Made by a program: the position numbers and the translations under genes | Part shown: in pieces, positions 11,694-24,972 of the stretch | Layout: each line of letters opens with the position of its first letter | Position numbering within the stretch: position 1 is the stretch's first letter | Assembly (NCBI RefSeq): GCF_964204645.1 | Contig: NC_134026.1 | Coordinates: forward strand, 5,642,001 to 5,706,000 | Length of the DNA stretch: 64,000 bases | From: Tubulanus polymorphus | Lineage: Eukaryota > Nemertea > Palaeonemertea > Tubulaniformes > Tubulanidae | Direction: 5' to 3' | Notes under the pieces: generated by a model | The model's input: only the letters and a program-made list of their open reading frames with translations | The model's database searches: none | What the model was told of the DNA's origin: nothing

Positions 11694-14600
11694 ATGATGA
11701 CAAACGATGAATGGAGAGAACATAGTTCCAATACTGATAACAGAAAACACAGCATCCGGGCCGCTCTTAATTATTACTGTAAGTAATTAGTCTGAGCAGT
11801 AATTAGTCAATTTACTTCACAAATTGATCGCGACTAACGTCGCCAACGTCTCTTCTCAAGTGCGGCAAAGTTTCTTGTCCGTATTTCGTTAACGTTTGCG
11901 AGGATTTTGAGATTGATACATTGCATTCCAGAATAATGAAGTTCCGTATAAGGCAATTTATGTATATGCGTCGCAGGAAATTAGGCTAATTTCTATCCTG
12001 TTGTTAAAAAAATACATGATGATATTGCATTGTCTGATGTGTTACAACTTATATTAGCACATCAGACGTTGACACGATATCGAACATTCATATTCATCTG
12101 ACGTTTGCATGCTCGATGAAAGATACATACGTTCGAAATCATTCAAAAAAGGAAGTTACATAATAAATATCTAGATACAAAAATGCAAAATTTGCGATTC
12201 GAAATGCGAAATTTGGAGACATCAAAAATTCACGACAACAGCGAAATTGGTAAATTCGACCAAAATGATCCGTCACATTATCATAACATATCGTTAGATG
12301 ATTGCTTATCAAAGAACGTTTTTGTTGCTATCATTATCATTATCAATCATTATTATCATAATCATGATATCTTTTGCAGATGAAATTCCCACTAGCGCCA
12401 GTCAAGGATCTAACCAAATACCGCCGCATTTGACAATGCGGACAAAATCAAGGAGTTGGTTTTGTCAGCCATTTGTGAAGGAACATAAAGAATACACGAA
12501 CTACACGTCTATGCACGGAATATGGCATATTGCAAATACACGAAATTGGCTTTTAAAAATTATCTGGATTATTGTGCTACTCTTATCATCAATATTTTTA
12601 TTGTGGCAGATGATCATTTTACTCAGTAGTTACCTTAATCACGACACGACCACTAAGGTTACCGTAGAGGTAGGTTTCATTGAAACTTCGAAGGGTTTCC
12701 ACAGGCTCGTTTTGTGTATTCCCCATAAATACTATGAATTATACATAATTTCTACCATTTTTGGATTTGATCTTTAATCTCTGCATAAAGAAATCTGTTT
12801 GCGGGCATTTGATTCTGCGATATTGGAATGGCGGTTTTACCAACGAGCTTCTGAATATACGAGCATGTCGTGTTCGGTTCTGAGATAAATTCTCCCGGTG
12901 GGTTCGCACGGGATAAAGTGCTAATTCATTTATTACCCGCTGAATCACCCACATTTGAATACGGGGATAAATTGAAATTTATGATGATGCGCCATGTGAT
13001 GATCGTCTAAAATTCACCGCCAAAAGTATGCGCATTAGATAAAGCCCTACTATGATATAACCGCGTGCGTGGGTCGTCGTTTCGCGCGTCGATTCCGGTG
13101 AATTCAGCCCTCGGATGTAAAACCGACTTCGGGAGTAATTCATTATATGTTTTTATTGCCGATTCGACATTTATCTACGGTAGACGCTTCGACGGCCATA
13201 TTTACCAGATTAACGTCTGTCTCGTTTCATTTCGTCTAATATTGCTAATTTTGTGGAAATCCACGTATACGAACAGATAACGTACGAACACGTGTAAATA
13301 GACATTTTCGATATTCTGTAGAGAATCCCGTAGTAATGAGGAAAACATCGAGGACCGAAAATGTTTCCTTGAGTTCATAGTTTATTCGACGTTTCGACTA
13401 TATCCTAATAGGCGAGAAGTCGAATAAGCTATATTTACTCCAGGGCCCTGTTTTATAGACTGGTATCACCTTTAACCCGGGGGTTTACTCGATTGAAAAT
13501 GAATTAAGTTAGCCCCCGGTTTAAAGGTAATACTAGTCTATAAAACCGGGCACTTGAAACATTTTCGGACTTTTTCGGTATTTTTTCGCTATTATTTTGG
13601 GATTCTCAACAGATTACAGTGGAACCTCGTTACAACAAACTTCACGGGACCAGAAAATATGTATCCAAGTTCGTTATAACGAGGTTCGTCTGTATCATCA
13701 ACGGAAGTAGTGTCGTTTTATCAATGGTTATTGTCGATATGCGTGGTTCTTATAGCTTGATCGTTCGTGTTCTCTTATTTTCATGTTCTCTTATTTTCAT
13801 GGGTTGGACATGGAGGAATCGAGTTTCCGGCCGTTACGATATGTTCCCTGCAGCCTATCAACAAGACAGCTCTTTTAAGTATGTATATGTTTCCAAACGA
13901 TTAGATTGCGCTAGCAAATTGTTCTACATTTATTATCATGTCGTCGACTGCATTAAAACGGAAATTCAAGCTCGTAAATGTGCAAGTCACGTTTTTGCTA
14001 CATTTCAACTGATTCTCGTCAACGAATGGCCTTAGGGGAAATTGGCAGTTTAAGAAACTGCTGCAAAAACATCTTTCATTTCACGACATTTTGAGCCGTA
14101 TGCATTCCAAAAATAGTTTTCTTTACTAACTGTTGCTTTCTTATCTAAAAAACAAACTATTTTATTTGAGAATTATGGACGCGTATGACAAGGCATTTTG
14201 ATGGCATTATGGATGTGAGGACGAAAAAACTGTCCTGCTATATGGAGAGTGCATGTAACTTCGTCATGCATGTTCGGTCCCCATCGTATATTAGAAAGTG
14301 TCACAACAACAAAAAATAGTACATTTAACAGATCGTTAATTCCATCGGGCGTTTAAGGCGTTCACGCGAAGTCACGGTTTAAATTGATATATATCTCTAC
14401 CGTTTTCAGTGATGGGAATCGACGCGGATAAAGAAGAGCATAGGGATTTAGTAGATTACATTCTGAGCGGTTTCGAAATCGGCTCGGAAAGATACACGAA
14501 CGAGCAAGTGCGCTTCTTTCAGAGACAATACCGCATCATAACCGGCAGACGTTGGGATTACGACGATATCATAAACAAAATGATATACAGAGATTTAGAT

Positions 14601-17600
14601 ATGTTCGCCATACAGTGTCAAAACAATACCGATCAGGATCATAAATGCGAGTACACCCGAGGCAGGACGGCTTTTGGCCAATGCGTAGTGATTCATAGCC
14701 ATTCGGTGGATGCTAACCTGATGCAGTCATTCCCAGGACTAAGTGGTGGAATGAGTGTCGTTCTTGATTTACATCGTAACGATTTTATGGGTAAGTTATA
14801 ATAATGTCTCTATGGACTGTATGGTGATGTCTAATTAACAACCAGAATTGGAGTCAACGTAAATGCGCTGTGGCTCAATTATACTCACATCTGGCATTTT
14901 AGTGTAGAAGGGACACAAGCGTATTCGTCACCGGAAGCTCTCGTATCGGGCAAAGAAAATATGAAAAAATATGAAAAAAGTAATACAAGAATGAAAAAAG
15001 TAAATAAATGAAAGAAGTAAAATGAAAATAAGAAGCAAACTCAGTTTGCAATGCAACCCATAAACCACTGCAGTGCAACTAGGACCAGGTCGTAACTTAG
15101 TGGGACTGAATTTGTGAACGACCCCTCCAACTAACTAAGTACACGCACCGTGGCACGTGCTATACCGTCGCGAACGTTTCGTGTCCTTTTTGATTTTTTT
15201 CAACCCCAAAGCAAAAATGGCACTTTTAGTCATCCCCATCAATCCCAAAAGTAAAAAGGGTTCTTTTTCACAAGACGAGGCAAATAATTTTCAACAAAAG
15301 GCACATCATTCTTCAGGATTTCATTTGTATTGCCTGGAAACTACATCTAAATGCTGTAAATTTTCTAGAAAGCACTTCATCAGGACTACATTTCTGCTTG
15401 GAAATTGCTGCAAAAAGCAGTGCATTTTCGAAATTCTCTAGGGGAAGACCCCCACACACATCTCCTTTATCATGGATTATGCCCTTTTTTATAAGATGTA
15501 CATACCCTTATCAGTGGTCGCTGGATCCGGCCCTGCTAAATGCATGAAAGATATTATCGTGTTTATTCGGCCGAGAAATTCGTGTTGTCATTAGAAGCGA
15601 AACGAAACGATTTGAAGATGTACTTATTCATGCGTTTGCTTTTGGAAAATAAAGACCAGGCAACTATGAAATATTTGCAACGATTCATTATTATCTTTTT
15701 GCATATATTTCTTAACCCCGTCACAGAGAAGCTGGCTATGAGGGTTTCGACGCAAAAAATGCCGTCGTTTCTGTATAGGTTCTGACAAGGCCGTCGAATA
15801 GTATAAATAATTAATTTACGACAGAAAATCAGCGACGCTCTCTGGAGCTTTGATCGCGAATTTATTCCGACTCTCTTGATATTCGGCATCAATGGGAACT
15901 ATTACGACGAACTGTAGCGCGGTCCTGTTTAATAAAATGCGTCGTGAATCTGAATTTCATGCGATATTTAACTGCAATAAATTATCGACAGAAGCTAACG
16001 ATGACAACAGCGATAACGATGAGCTAAATTCCGGTAGTTATCATTGAGATAATGCGATTATCATACGATAGATTGTGGAATATATATTTCAAAAATCAGA
16101 ATTTCAAGCTTGAAGTAGATGGAATACCTAAAACGTCGGCAGAGTAACACGCTTTGCATCATTTCATTACATCAGCTCCTTTTAACGGAATTCGCCGGGG
16201 AAACTGTTGAATTTGGTTGAGCGATCCCTAAAGATTCAACTCTGAATTCAAGGTTAATAGATTACCTTATAATATTTACGAGGTGACAAACTTGGAATAT
16301 TAATTTTTATTCAAAATGAAGTTTTAAACTATAGTGCGGATATGTCAAATATGTTCAAAGGAAATAACGCATCTGATTTCGAAAACGGTGTCCGTTATCC
16401 AGGGATTTGGATATCCGGTGCTGCCCCCGTTGCTACCTGATCAGTGTTTCGTAGCGGTGATAGCAATATTTCCGAAAGGTAGATCACTTAAATCTGCCAC
16501 AATATTTGTGACAATTCTTATATAAGTATACGATATATATACCACAGTAGTAATGATGGCTTGTAACTGGCTTACCTAGCGAAACTGTTTACACGGTCGA
16601 TATGTCTGTATTAACCTGACCAATATTCTACCCTAAGCCAAACCCCGTCAATTTTCATAATTCCAGTTTAAACTTTAATTACAAATAAGCGGTACTTCAT
16701 AATGTCGTAACTTTTTCAATTCGCTCGATGTCATATCGGAATTAAATGTCAATAGCCATTTAAACTGAAGTGATACTTGTAATATCGTAAGAAAATGTAT
16801 AAAGAGGTGAAGCCAGTGAATCATTTCGTTGGTTAAAGCTTTGAGGAAGCCGAAGTATACATAATTCTTAAGACTACAGGCGGGTGATCGTAATAATTGA
16901 AATCAAGTATGAAGATATCCGCTGACAAACTCCCATTCACGCATTGTAAACCCTTTTCGAATTTTATGCTCAACCGTAATCAAGCTCTAGTCTATCCTAT
17001 CGCAGTTTCTGTTAAAAATGTCACATTAAATGGTCTCAATTTCTGCGAGCGTTACATCGTACTTCCATATGACTTCTACGTATTTACCCCGGCATATCCG
17101 GCAGTATTAGCGTGCCTCTCGTTATCAGCATTTTCTGTATACGCAGAAAACGTGCATAAAATACGACTGAATTAATTTCTCCTGTTTTCAGAATCTTCCC
17201 CCGAGAAATACGATGCGGGTTTGATGGTGTACGTTCACGAGAGACAGGAACCGGCCGAACTTGTGTCTCAATTCGGGACGGCCGTTAGACCCGGAAGTGA
17301 GGCCTATTTTGCATTTACGGTACAAAAAGTATGTATAACACCCACTGCGTGATCGAACCTGGACCCATTCAGATTAATGAAATCATCCGCTCACCAACCA
17401 AAGCAGTTATTACATCCTCCGTGTTCCTTTTGAACTGCAGTGATAATCTCTCGTCTGACCTAAACCTCATCATACCATAGAAAATGAACGGATGAAAAGA
17501 AGGAGATAAGATTATATTGTCTGCTTATATAGGGTCTGCTTATGACGGTTCTGCGGACAGGTTCTCGACTAGACTAATACTAAATAATTTAAAAAAAATC

Positions 17601-20600
17601 ATGACTTTATTTCCCTACGTAATATAAGAAGATGAGAGCTAACCTTTTCTTAACAAATCATTTAGGTCTGACTGGGGAATTATTGCGCGACATATGGACA
17701 GTGATGTCATATTTTTTCTATTATTTCAGTTCATTGACATGCAACCGCCGTTTGGAGAGTGTAACGAAGAACAAAAATTAGCGCATTTTCCCGAATTCTC
17801 GTATCGAGGTTGCTTGTTAGAGTGTGATATACAACATTCCATTAATGTGTGCAAATGTCGGTACGCCCGCACAGAAAAACCAGGTATCTACACTAAACAC
17901 ATTCTCCAGTAGTCGCCTCTTTTCTCCCTCTCTCTCGACCATCAATTTTAACTGTAGAATAATTGACAGATTCCATTACGACCCGTCTCCGTTATTTTCA
18001 AGTATATCGCTAGGCATGATTTGTTTAACCTCGTGTGAGTGAAATGAAAGCAATTATGCCTGCTGTGTTAAAAAGGCGGATGATTTCCTCGGAATCACCT
18101 TAATGATTCGTCTGTTCGTATTCATTGTTACAGTGCAGGGGGATATGTGTCTTAGACGCTCTAAAATCCATTTCTGTCTTCGTCTATTCGTCTATTTCGA
18201 TTTTTTTTAAACGTTTTAAGCCAATTGGCATTCGTGCATAGTTAAAGATATGAAGATGATCTCTTCGATGACGTGTTTGTTTAAGAAGCCATTCTAACGG
18301 AAAATGTAATTACTCACTCAAAGCAACGGCAATCATGATCTATAACATGTTGTGTACACCGTCAGATAGGATAACTTCATTCATCCTGGTGATATCGCTT
18401 TGATAAGGATATAGAAAAACATGCATACGTTATGTAAAAGATGAATTATTTACAGTAACATTTCAACGTATTCATAATGTTCATCACTAACTTCGGGTCC
18501 TTCGTAGCCTTGACCACAGTGTTCTTGGTGGACACTATGACATACGAACCATTGACCAGTAATCTCCTTAGGTGTTGAACACGCACGTAATGTGTACATG
18601 CCGTATCTACTGTAGTTTTTCGACTAAGTGTCAATAAAACACAAGTATCCGTTCTCGGCGATGATCTACACGGTGCTATGTTGTCATTTACGGCTTTATC
18701 CTTTAATGTTTCATCGTCACTTTTATTGTAGTTGATCTCCACGTCTGTCAACCACAGCAGTTCGCCGAGTGCTTATACGGTAAGCATTATTATCGCATAA
18801 GACTGTTAAACTTAGTGTTGAAACGTGGATGGTTCTAAATTCAAAATTCAAATCATCTTTTTCTCGTTAATTCAAATAGGAATTACAAATAATATCACAT
18901 AACCATGTATATAACCTACGAGTAATCATCTCAAGATGATCAAGTTGAGATGATTGAGATGATTGTAGATATTAACCTATTTTACGTATTATTCCCATAT
19001 ACAGATCCCACCGACCTAAAAGCATCATTTTCTATTCACCAGTAATTTCTCTCGTGAATATGCCTATTTAGTAATTTCTTTTTCGCTTTGAATATCACCG
19101 CGGGTTTTTTTTTCCCATTTTTACAGGAAGCTCGAAACCTGAAAATCGTGAACATCACGATGATTTGGCCGAATGTCGTAAAAGCTGCAAACCAGAATGT
19201 CAATATATATCATTCGACAGTATTTCGGTATCGACAGCAGCGATGCCGACAGCCCGTGCCGAAAAGAAGTGGGCCAAAAAACTTGGCAAGTCCGTGAAAT
19301 ACGTTAGGTATAACAGCCTTCACAAGATATGAGAATATCATCATTTCTTTACAATAGCCGTTCAATGAACTTTCCACATGGGCACCTCTCAACCGAATAC
19401 TGAAATTTTATATCGAGTAAATGTTTTATGCATACGCACGTGTTTTGCTTGGTATTAGCCACACATTTACTGTCAAATAAGGCTATGCGTCGGAACAGCC
19501 TGATTTTATATCGATTACAAAATCATACGCTCATCATCTAGTCTCTAAACGGAGTGTTTTCATTCGGAAATAACTGCACCAATTTGCCGAGGTCTCGTTA
19601 AAACGCACCAGTTAATGGGCTCTTAAAATTAGATAATTGCAGATTTGTCAAAAATCAATCGTCAATTGCTCTCGTGGCTCGTCTCGAGATTCCGTACGGC
19701 TGATGCCACCGCGAAGAGATGTTTCGCATCTTTCTCTCTCGATTTTGAAAAGATTTGCATATAAATGCAAAAATGACGTTCATCGTGCAACAATCGAGCC
19801 GGGAAGTGGCAACAGGATTCAAGCGTTGAGTGTATATTATCAGACAGTACGGAATGTGTCACTATACGTACCAGCCCTTTCGATACATACGATATATTAT
19901 ATATACAAGATATTGAGACTCGACAATCATGCTCGTCTGCTTGCTTGCTATTTCGGTTCAAATGCATAACGTATTTTTGGACAATAAGTTGCAAAATCAG
20001 AAATCCTCGAAGAGCTAACAGTAATTGTAATTTTGTCCCGATGTACTTTTTTCTTTGTAGAGCAAATATTGTAAAATTAAACTTATTCTTCAAATCTATG
20101 GAATACGTGAAGTATGAAAAATTAGAAGCGATTCAACTCGTAAACCTCATCAGTAAGTATTTGCATTTGATATTATGCCTTGAGCTCCAAAAACAATGTG
20201 TATAGACCAATAGCATACGCGATGCGATGGGCCCAAATCTTGTGACATATCAGCAAACAAATACATGCATTTCTTATGTTAGTCATCATTTCTCATTTGA
20301 CCTGACGATGGATGCTACAAATGTAGTATATGTGGACCTTTCATTGGTCTCGGTAGAAAATTCATTAAAAGGTTTTCGTTACCGATTCAAAACGAATCAT
20401 AAGTCTCCAATTCATCGGAGGTTGCCATCCACAATTATGCTATCCATAGAAAAACGGACGCTTCTGCTGAGAGGGATGTATAGACGACGTCATTTTCACT
20501 CGAAACTTTTTGCGATTCTGTGTCCAAATTGTATTATCATAAAACAGTCTCAACGCTCTTCTCGTCTTCGGCAAAAGCGCCTGTTTAGGCCATTCAGCCG

Positions 20601-22238
20601 AATCTGCAGATACATAAGTCCCACGTGAATTGTGAGAAAAATACCGAAGAGGAGCACATTAATAATACAGGACATGATGCGTAGGATGTACCGAGTCAGT
20701 CTCACTTGAAACGAACTACATCCGCGAAATAGATCTTCCGAAGATATGGTGAGGACGGTATATGATGGCATTATCAAAATATCCGAATACATAAAGAAAA
20801 ATTGTTCATTAACTTTTCGGGATATATTCACCTGATTGATTACAATCAACAAACACAAAACAGAAAATAGAAACATTATGATTTATTGTAAATCGTATGT
20901 CCGGTAATGTTTTATAAACGTGCTCCTTTTTCGCCGCTTTATAGCTTCTTTGGATCAATATTAATGGTTATAGATATCAAAACGGTCTCGACAAATCAGT
21001 CATCTCATAGAGTGGTAATCGTGATCGAATTTCAAATGGCCTGTTTCATAATGATGAAAATATAGGGCTGACTTTCATCGGGGTGTTCGCGCAGGCGACA
21101 ATCGACTTCTTAGTATTTAATCTCACAATTCTGCGCACGTAAATCGTTACAAAACTCTCACTGTACTGTGTCGCGCCTTTTCTTCAGAGACTCCGCTTTT
21201 TAGTCGGTATAATTTCCCGGAAGGAAGCGTCTTTTTGTATATTCATTGTTTTGCGTACGGGGTCTGGAAGCAGTTAAGATTACGCAATTCTGGGGGCAAC
21301 AGCAAGGAAGGGCGGATCTGAATCGTCGGTGTAATCAGTAGATTTCAAAATCTTGCAGATACTTTCATATCATGAAAATAATAATGATAATTTTTTTTTT
21401 CAAATAGAAGAATTTATCATTTATTTCATAATTTGCACAAAATTTGAGAGTTTTGAGAGGATGTTTTCAGGGGTGGATCCAGACGATGGCAGCACAAAAA
21501 GCACCCTTCGTACCTTTGTCCTTTTGAACAACAATACGAATTTTCTTTCAGGGCAATTTTATCACCCGCAATTAATTACTACCCAAGTTATTGGCCTCAA
21601 GCGCCAGAAACTGCATTAAAAATGCCCTGCAATTTGAAAATTTTCCGGACACCTTTTATGGCTCTGCGCGGATACTGCCTTTATTAACAGTATGCACTGT
21701 CTGCCCTTCCCTACTTTCCTGTCGAATTCTGCCCCTGGTTTTACGGTTTACAGTTGCGTAAATATTTAAAGATCTCATCAATTTTTTCATTTAATATAAA
21801 GAGAATTCCACACTGATAACAAAAAATGATATTAAGTCCGAAAATGTTTCCTTGAGGAGGATGAGGAAGATGACTGTTAGGATATAGACGAAACGTTGAA
21901 TAAACAACTAGCTCAAGGAAACGTTTTCGGACATTTTCGTTGTAATTGTGGGATTCTCTTCATGTTATCTCCACAACACGAATATAGTGTCTTATCAACG
22001 GTTATCATCTTTTTTTGCTTGTATTACAGGTAATATCGGAGGGCTTGCTGGATTGTGTTTTGGCTTCAGTTTTCTGACCATTATCGAACTATTTCTCTTC
22101 TACGTCGGGCTGTGCGTGTGTCGACGAGGAAGCAGACAGGGACAGACGGGAAACGAGGACGATGACGAGGAACTCGATTCATCCAGACAACATGACAATC
22201 CTACCCAACTTTCCGACTTGAGTAGTGTTAAGTTCTGA
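11694..22238 (+). CDS. DEG/ENaC (ASIC-like) ligand- or proton-gated sodium channel subunit
   Basis: Eleven exons joined by phase: 11694-11778, 12380-12673, 13816-13878, 14410-14790, 17192-17328, 17730-17883, 18134-18189, 18758-18779, 19127-19307, 20061-20152 and 22030-22238, giving 557 residues, the usual size for the family. In order: a short cytoplasmic N-terminus with the His-Gly gating motif (TSMHGIWHI, about residue 70-78); TM1 (about 85-108); the family signature GIEFPAVTIC (13816-13878); a long extracellular domain with paired cysteines (YRGCLLECDIQHSINVCKC, then AECRKSCKPECQYISFDS); the NLFFKSMEYVKYE strand; and TM2 with GNIGGLAGLCFGFSFLTIIE (from 22030). The start was chosen because exon 1 has an ATG-ATG, a strong donor and the right phase. 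The end of exon 7 (weak donor TTC|GTCTAT) is the least certain boundary. Forms a trimeric plasma-membrane cation channel; the activating stimulus cannot be told. Confidence 0.88.
13321..13607. mobile_element. MITE family A, copy 1 (carries a nested family B element)
   Basis: Terminal inverted repeats of about 55 bp start GAGAATCCC at the left and end GGGATTCTC at the right, each followed inward by a CCGAAAATGTTTC-type block. The inside carries GTTTCGAC and a TTCGAC motif, shared with copies at 21.8 and 40.6 kb. It sits in intron 2 of the DEG/ENaC gene and is interrupted by the element at 13445-13551. No coding capacity. Confidence 0.75.
13445..13551. mobile_element. MITE family B, copy 1: 107-bp perfect-looking hairpin
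   Basis: Nearly the whole element is a palindrome. The left arm reads TTTTATAGACTGGTATCACC and then TTTAACCCGGGGG; the right arm returns as CCCCCGGTTTAAAGGTAATA and GTCTATAAAACCGGGC. The loop is about 30 nt. A second copy is at 24.97 kb. It lies inside a family A element, so it inserted later than that element. Confidence 0.8.
13617..13694. mobile_element. Short pogo/Tigger-like inverted repeat element
   Basis: The left end has CAGTGGAACCTCGTTACAAC and ACTTCACGGGACC; the right end has TTCGTTATAACGAGGTTCG, which is the reverse complement of the left end with a few changes. This CAGT..AACCTCGTTATAAC end is typical of pogo/Tigger-type elements. Only about 78 bp remain, next to the family A element. 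Confidence 0.6.
14791..17191. other. Intron 4 of the DEG/ENaC gene
   Basis: A 2.4-kb intron between exons ending ATG-G|GTAAGT and starting TTTTCAG|AA. Open frames within it (15157-15441, 15540-15785, 16897-17175) lack family features and splice support. No repeat was identified with confidence. Confidence 0.6.
18758..18779 (+). other. 22-nt microexon of the DEG/ENaC gene
   Basis: The sequence is flanked by a good acceptor (CAACCACAG) and a near-consensus donor (ACG|GTAAGC). It encodes Gln-Phe-Ala-Glu-Cys-Leu-Tyr plus one base. Its exit phase matches the next exon at 19127, and the residues align with the Glu-Gln-Tyr-x-Glu-Cys segment of ASIC extracellular domains. It supplies one conserved cysteine. 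Confidence 0.65.
21801..21958. mobile_element. MITE family A, copy 2
   Basis: Ends GAGAATTCCACACTGATAAC and TAATTGTGGGATTCTC are inverted; inner blocks GTCCGAAAATGTTTCCTTGA and CTCAAGGAAACGTTTTCGGA are also inverted. It has the same ends as copies at 13.3 and 40.6 kb. It lies in the last intron of the DEG/ENaC gene, about 70 bp before the final exon. Confidence 0.75.
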
Positions 22239-23330
22239 ACCTGTGAAACGCTTCAAGGCCACAAATGCGTGAACTGCTGTAACCACTGTGGGAACATGGA
22301 TCACGGCCATTCGGGGGCTTATCGAAAATGACATGAAAGTACAACTGTGGTGCTCTGTTTCCCCTAAAAAAAAAGATTTTCATTTTATGAATCGGAAATA
22401 ATCGGGTTCGAAATGGTAAATTCCTTTCTACAGAAACATTATTATCAACTCCTACTCATTTCTAAAGGCTATTCGAATGAAGAAGAAAAGCCTCCGTTAT
22501 CAATGGTCGAACCGGTGTACTGTGAAGGCTTAGACATTTTCTATCTATACTGTTTTTCTCTATTGTAGATTTAGTAGCATTTTTCAATATACAATAATCT
22601 TTTCTCTGTCTATAAGATGGATTTTTCATCTGCTTCAATAACGGGCGCTGTCATTTTGCTAAACGTAAAACATAAACGTCTTCCGCATTTCAGTTCAAGA
22701 TTGAATTTGGTTTTAGTATTGCCCTTGAATAGCTTCCAGTTCTACGTCTCAGAAAAAAACCCATCTCAAACCTGTTTCACAACTCGGTATGAAGCTATCT
22801 GCTATTGCTTCGAGTATTGAATAATTACTCCATGGGTATTGCGAGTCATCAGAAGCGCCAGAGGCGTGCGCATTATGGGGATTCACTTTGTATTAAATTC
22901 AGAGGATGTTACACAGTATTATATGGAATTTTAGGATTTTTGGGGCTCTCGTGGTGTATTGGAGGGACGCTATATAGAAGGTCGTCGAGTTGAAAATTAC
23001 GTTAAGCGCTCGGCGACGCATACCAGTGGTATACCGGATCCCCTAACGCCGACTTAAAGTGATTTTTTTTTTCATTTCAAGAGAATCGAAAAAATTTTGT
23101 ACAATCGACTTTCAATAATGTTGTAAATACGCGCGGCCAAATGAATATTTAATGTTCCTTTGCGATATTTAATTTACTGCTTTTTATATGAAATATTTGC
23201 TGCTGTTTTTGCTTGTAACGTTGTGTAATAATACATTTATTAATAGCCAAAACGATTTTATGCGTACGTGTAAATAGAACTGTTGTGAAGTAGGTGACTA
23301 GACAATGCTGTATAATAACGAAAATACGAC

Positions 23331-23336
23331 AATAAA
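23331..23336 (+). promoter_or_regulatory. Candidate polyadenylation signal of the DEG/ENaC gene
   Basis: AATAAA about 1.1 kb after the stop codon at 22238. It would imply a long 3' UTR; no closer canonical hexamer was noticed. Confidence 0.3.
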
Positions 23337-23404
23337 CGATGCTATATGATAGAAAATAAGAGAAATGTTCGGTATTTTTAAACTTTCCATAATCTTACAC
23401 AGTG

Positions 23405-23740
23405 CATGACCAGGAGGGCGGGAGTTATGTTGAACAATCAGTTGATCCTGTGATGGACCCGGGTACTGAAAGGCACAAAATTAATCGTGAAGGGCACACC
23501 GACGTGGCAAGCGCCAAAGGCCGGTCGAAGGGGTCTTGTCTCCTCAATAAAATTCGGGTCTTCTCCGAGGCTATTTGATGGCTGTCATGAAGGATTAATA
23601 CATATTTCTTTATAAATGAGATTATTGAATTTTTATTAATGAAATTTATTTTATGAAAAAGAATTTTCCTCAACATTGTGTGGGAACCTTAAAAAGATTT
23701 AGTGGGGACTAGTCCCCCCGTGGATCCGCCCTTGCCAAAG
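23405..23740. repeat. Possible hAT-like MITE
   Basis: The right end reads CCGTGGATCCGCCCTTGCC, a variant of the GGGGCGGATCCAG end that recurs in this window (21470, 60730). The left end GACCAGGAGGGCGGGAG is only loosely its inverted partner. Boundaries are approximate. Confidence 0.35.
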
Positions 23741-24157
23741 GCCTCACTGAAAACAGCCGATTACGTGCGTCCTTTGTTTACTTGATTCGTATTCTACCCT
23801 AATAATCCGGAAAAAAATCAAGAAATTATAATATATCTTCATCGAAACGTTCTCGTTTATTTTCTATAAAAAAATGACATTATCACGTCGTATTAGCTGG
23901 ACATCCGATCAAATAAAATTTGTATCTAAAACGAACAAAACGCATGATAATATGCAACGAACACACCGAGTGCACTTGATTATTACAGAGAACGACAAGC
24001 CAACATCATTTTGTTAACTTCGATTGGAAAGCACATGTAAAATCGTTTTTGACGAAATCGGCAACTGAAGAAGCCTAAGTTAACTCTTACAAACATTTTA
24101 CTTATTAGTAAGTAACATATAAACATTTTAGAAATACCAAATGCCTATTACACCACT

Positions 24158-24460
24158 TAAGCCCAACGCACACGGGGAAACATTTGTTTCGCCGAAACAG
24201 AAAACACGTTTTCACAAAACGTTTTTCGTAAAACGTTTTGCCCGCAAACGATAAAACGTTCAACGCACACGGGACGAAAAACGTTTTCGACTACACAAAA
24301 CGTTTTTCGCAAATCAAGCAGTGCTTGTTTCGCGAAAAACGTTTTTCAGTTCGGCGTTTTGTGTTTTGCCTCCCCCGCACACGGCATAGCAAAAAACATC
24401 GAAAAAGGTTCTTTTCACGAGGAAAAAAGTTTTTTCGGTGCCGTGTGCGTTGGGCTTTAA
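24158..24460. mobile_element. MITE family D with 20-bp TIRs
   Basis: The left end TTAAGCCCAACGCACACGG is matched by CCGTGTGCGTTGGGCTTTAA at the right. The inside is packed with AAAACGTTTTT-type units in both orientations, so it can fold extensively. TTAA or TTA at both edges may be the target duplication. Lies between the convergent DEG/ENaC and cystinosin genes. Confidence 0.75.
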
Positions 24461-24972
24461 AATTACATAAACGATTTATCAATGAAAATCGGCCAATTGA
24501 TATTTGTAATGTGCTCGACCCTGAAATCCAATACGTATTTCGTTGTTTCTGGTTAAGCGCATCAAAATAAACATACACGAATAAAATATGATTAGATAAT
24601 TTGCATTGCACTAGTTCAACAAATAAATCAACCACCTGTCAGGGTTTAGACAATTAGACAGGATACTGAACAAGAGAGACAGAGACTGGTCCCACACTAT
24701 AAATCTGTGGGGAGAGAAAACTACTTGTATGACAAATGTATGTTGAATCATTTGAAATGGATGGAATGTAGGATCTTTTCAAGATACAATCTTAAAACAT
24801 ATATTCATTAAAAGTGGAAGCATCTGAACACAAGAAAAAAGATATCGATGTACAGTAGACTCCACCCGAATCGGATCTGATCAACGAGGGTTTGATTGAA
24901 GTAAATGAAAAAACAAGTACATGCACTTCCATTCCAACATTTAGATATCCCTAGTGTATAAGTCAATACCCA

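Noticed and set aside
14409-14801. Separate gene starting at GTG 14409
   Set aside because: It is exon 4 of the DEG/ENaC gene: an acceptor precedes it, a donor ends it and both phases match its neighbours.
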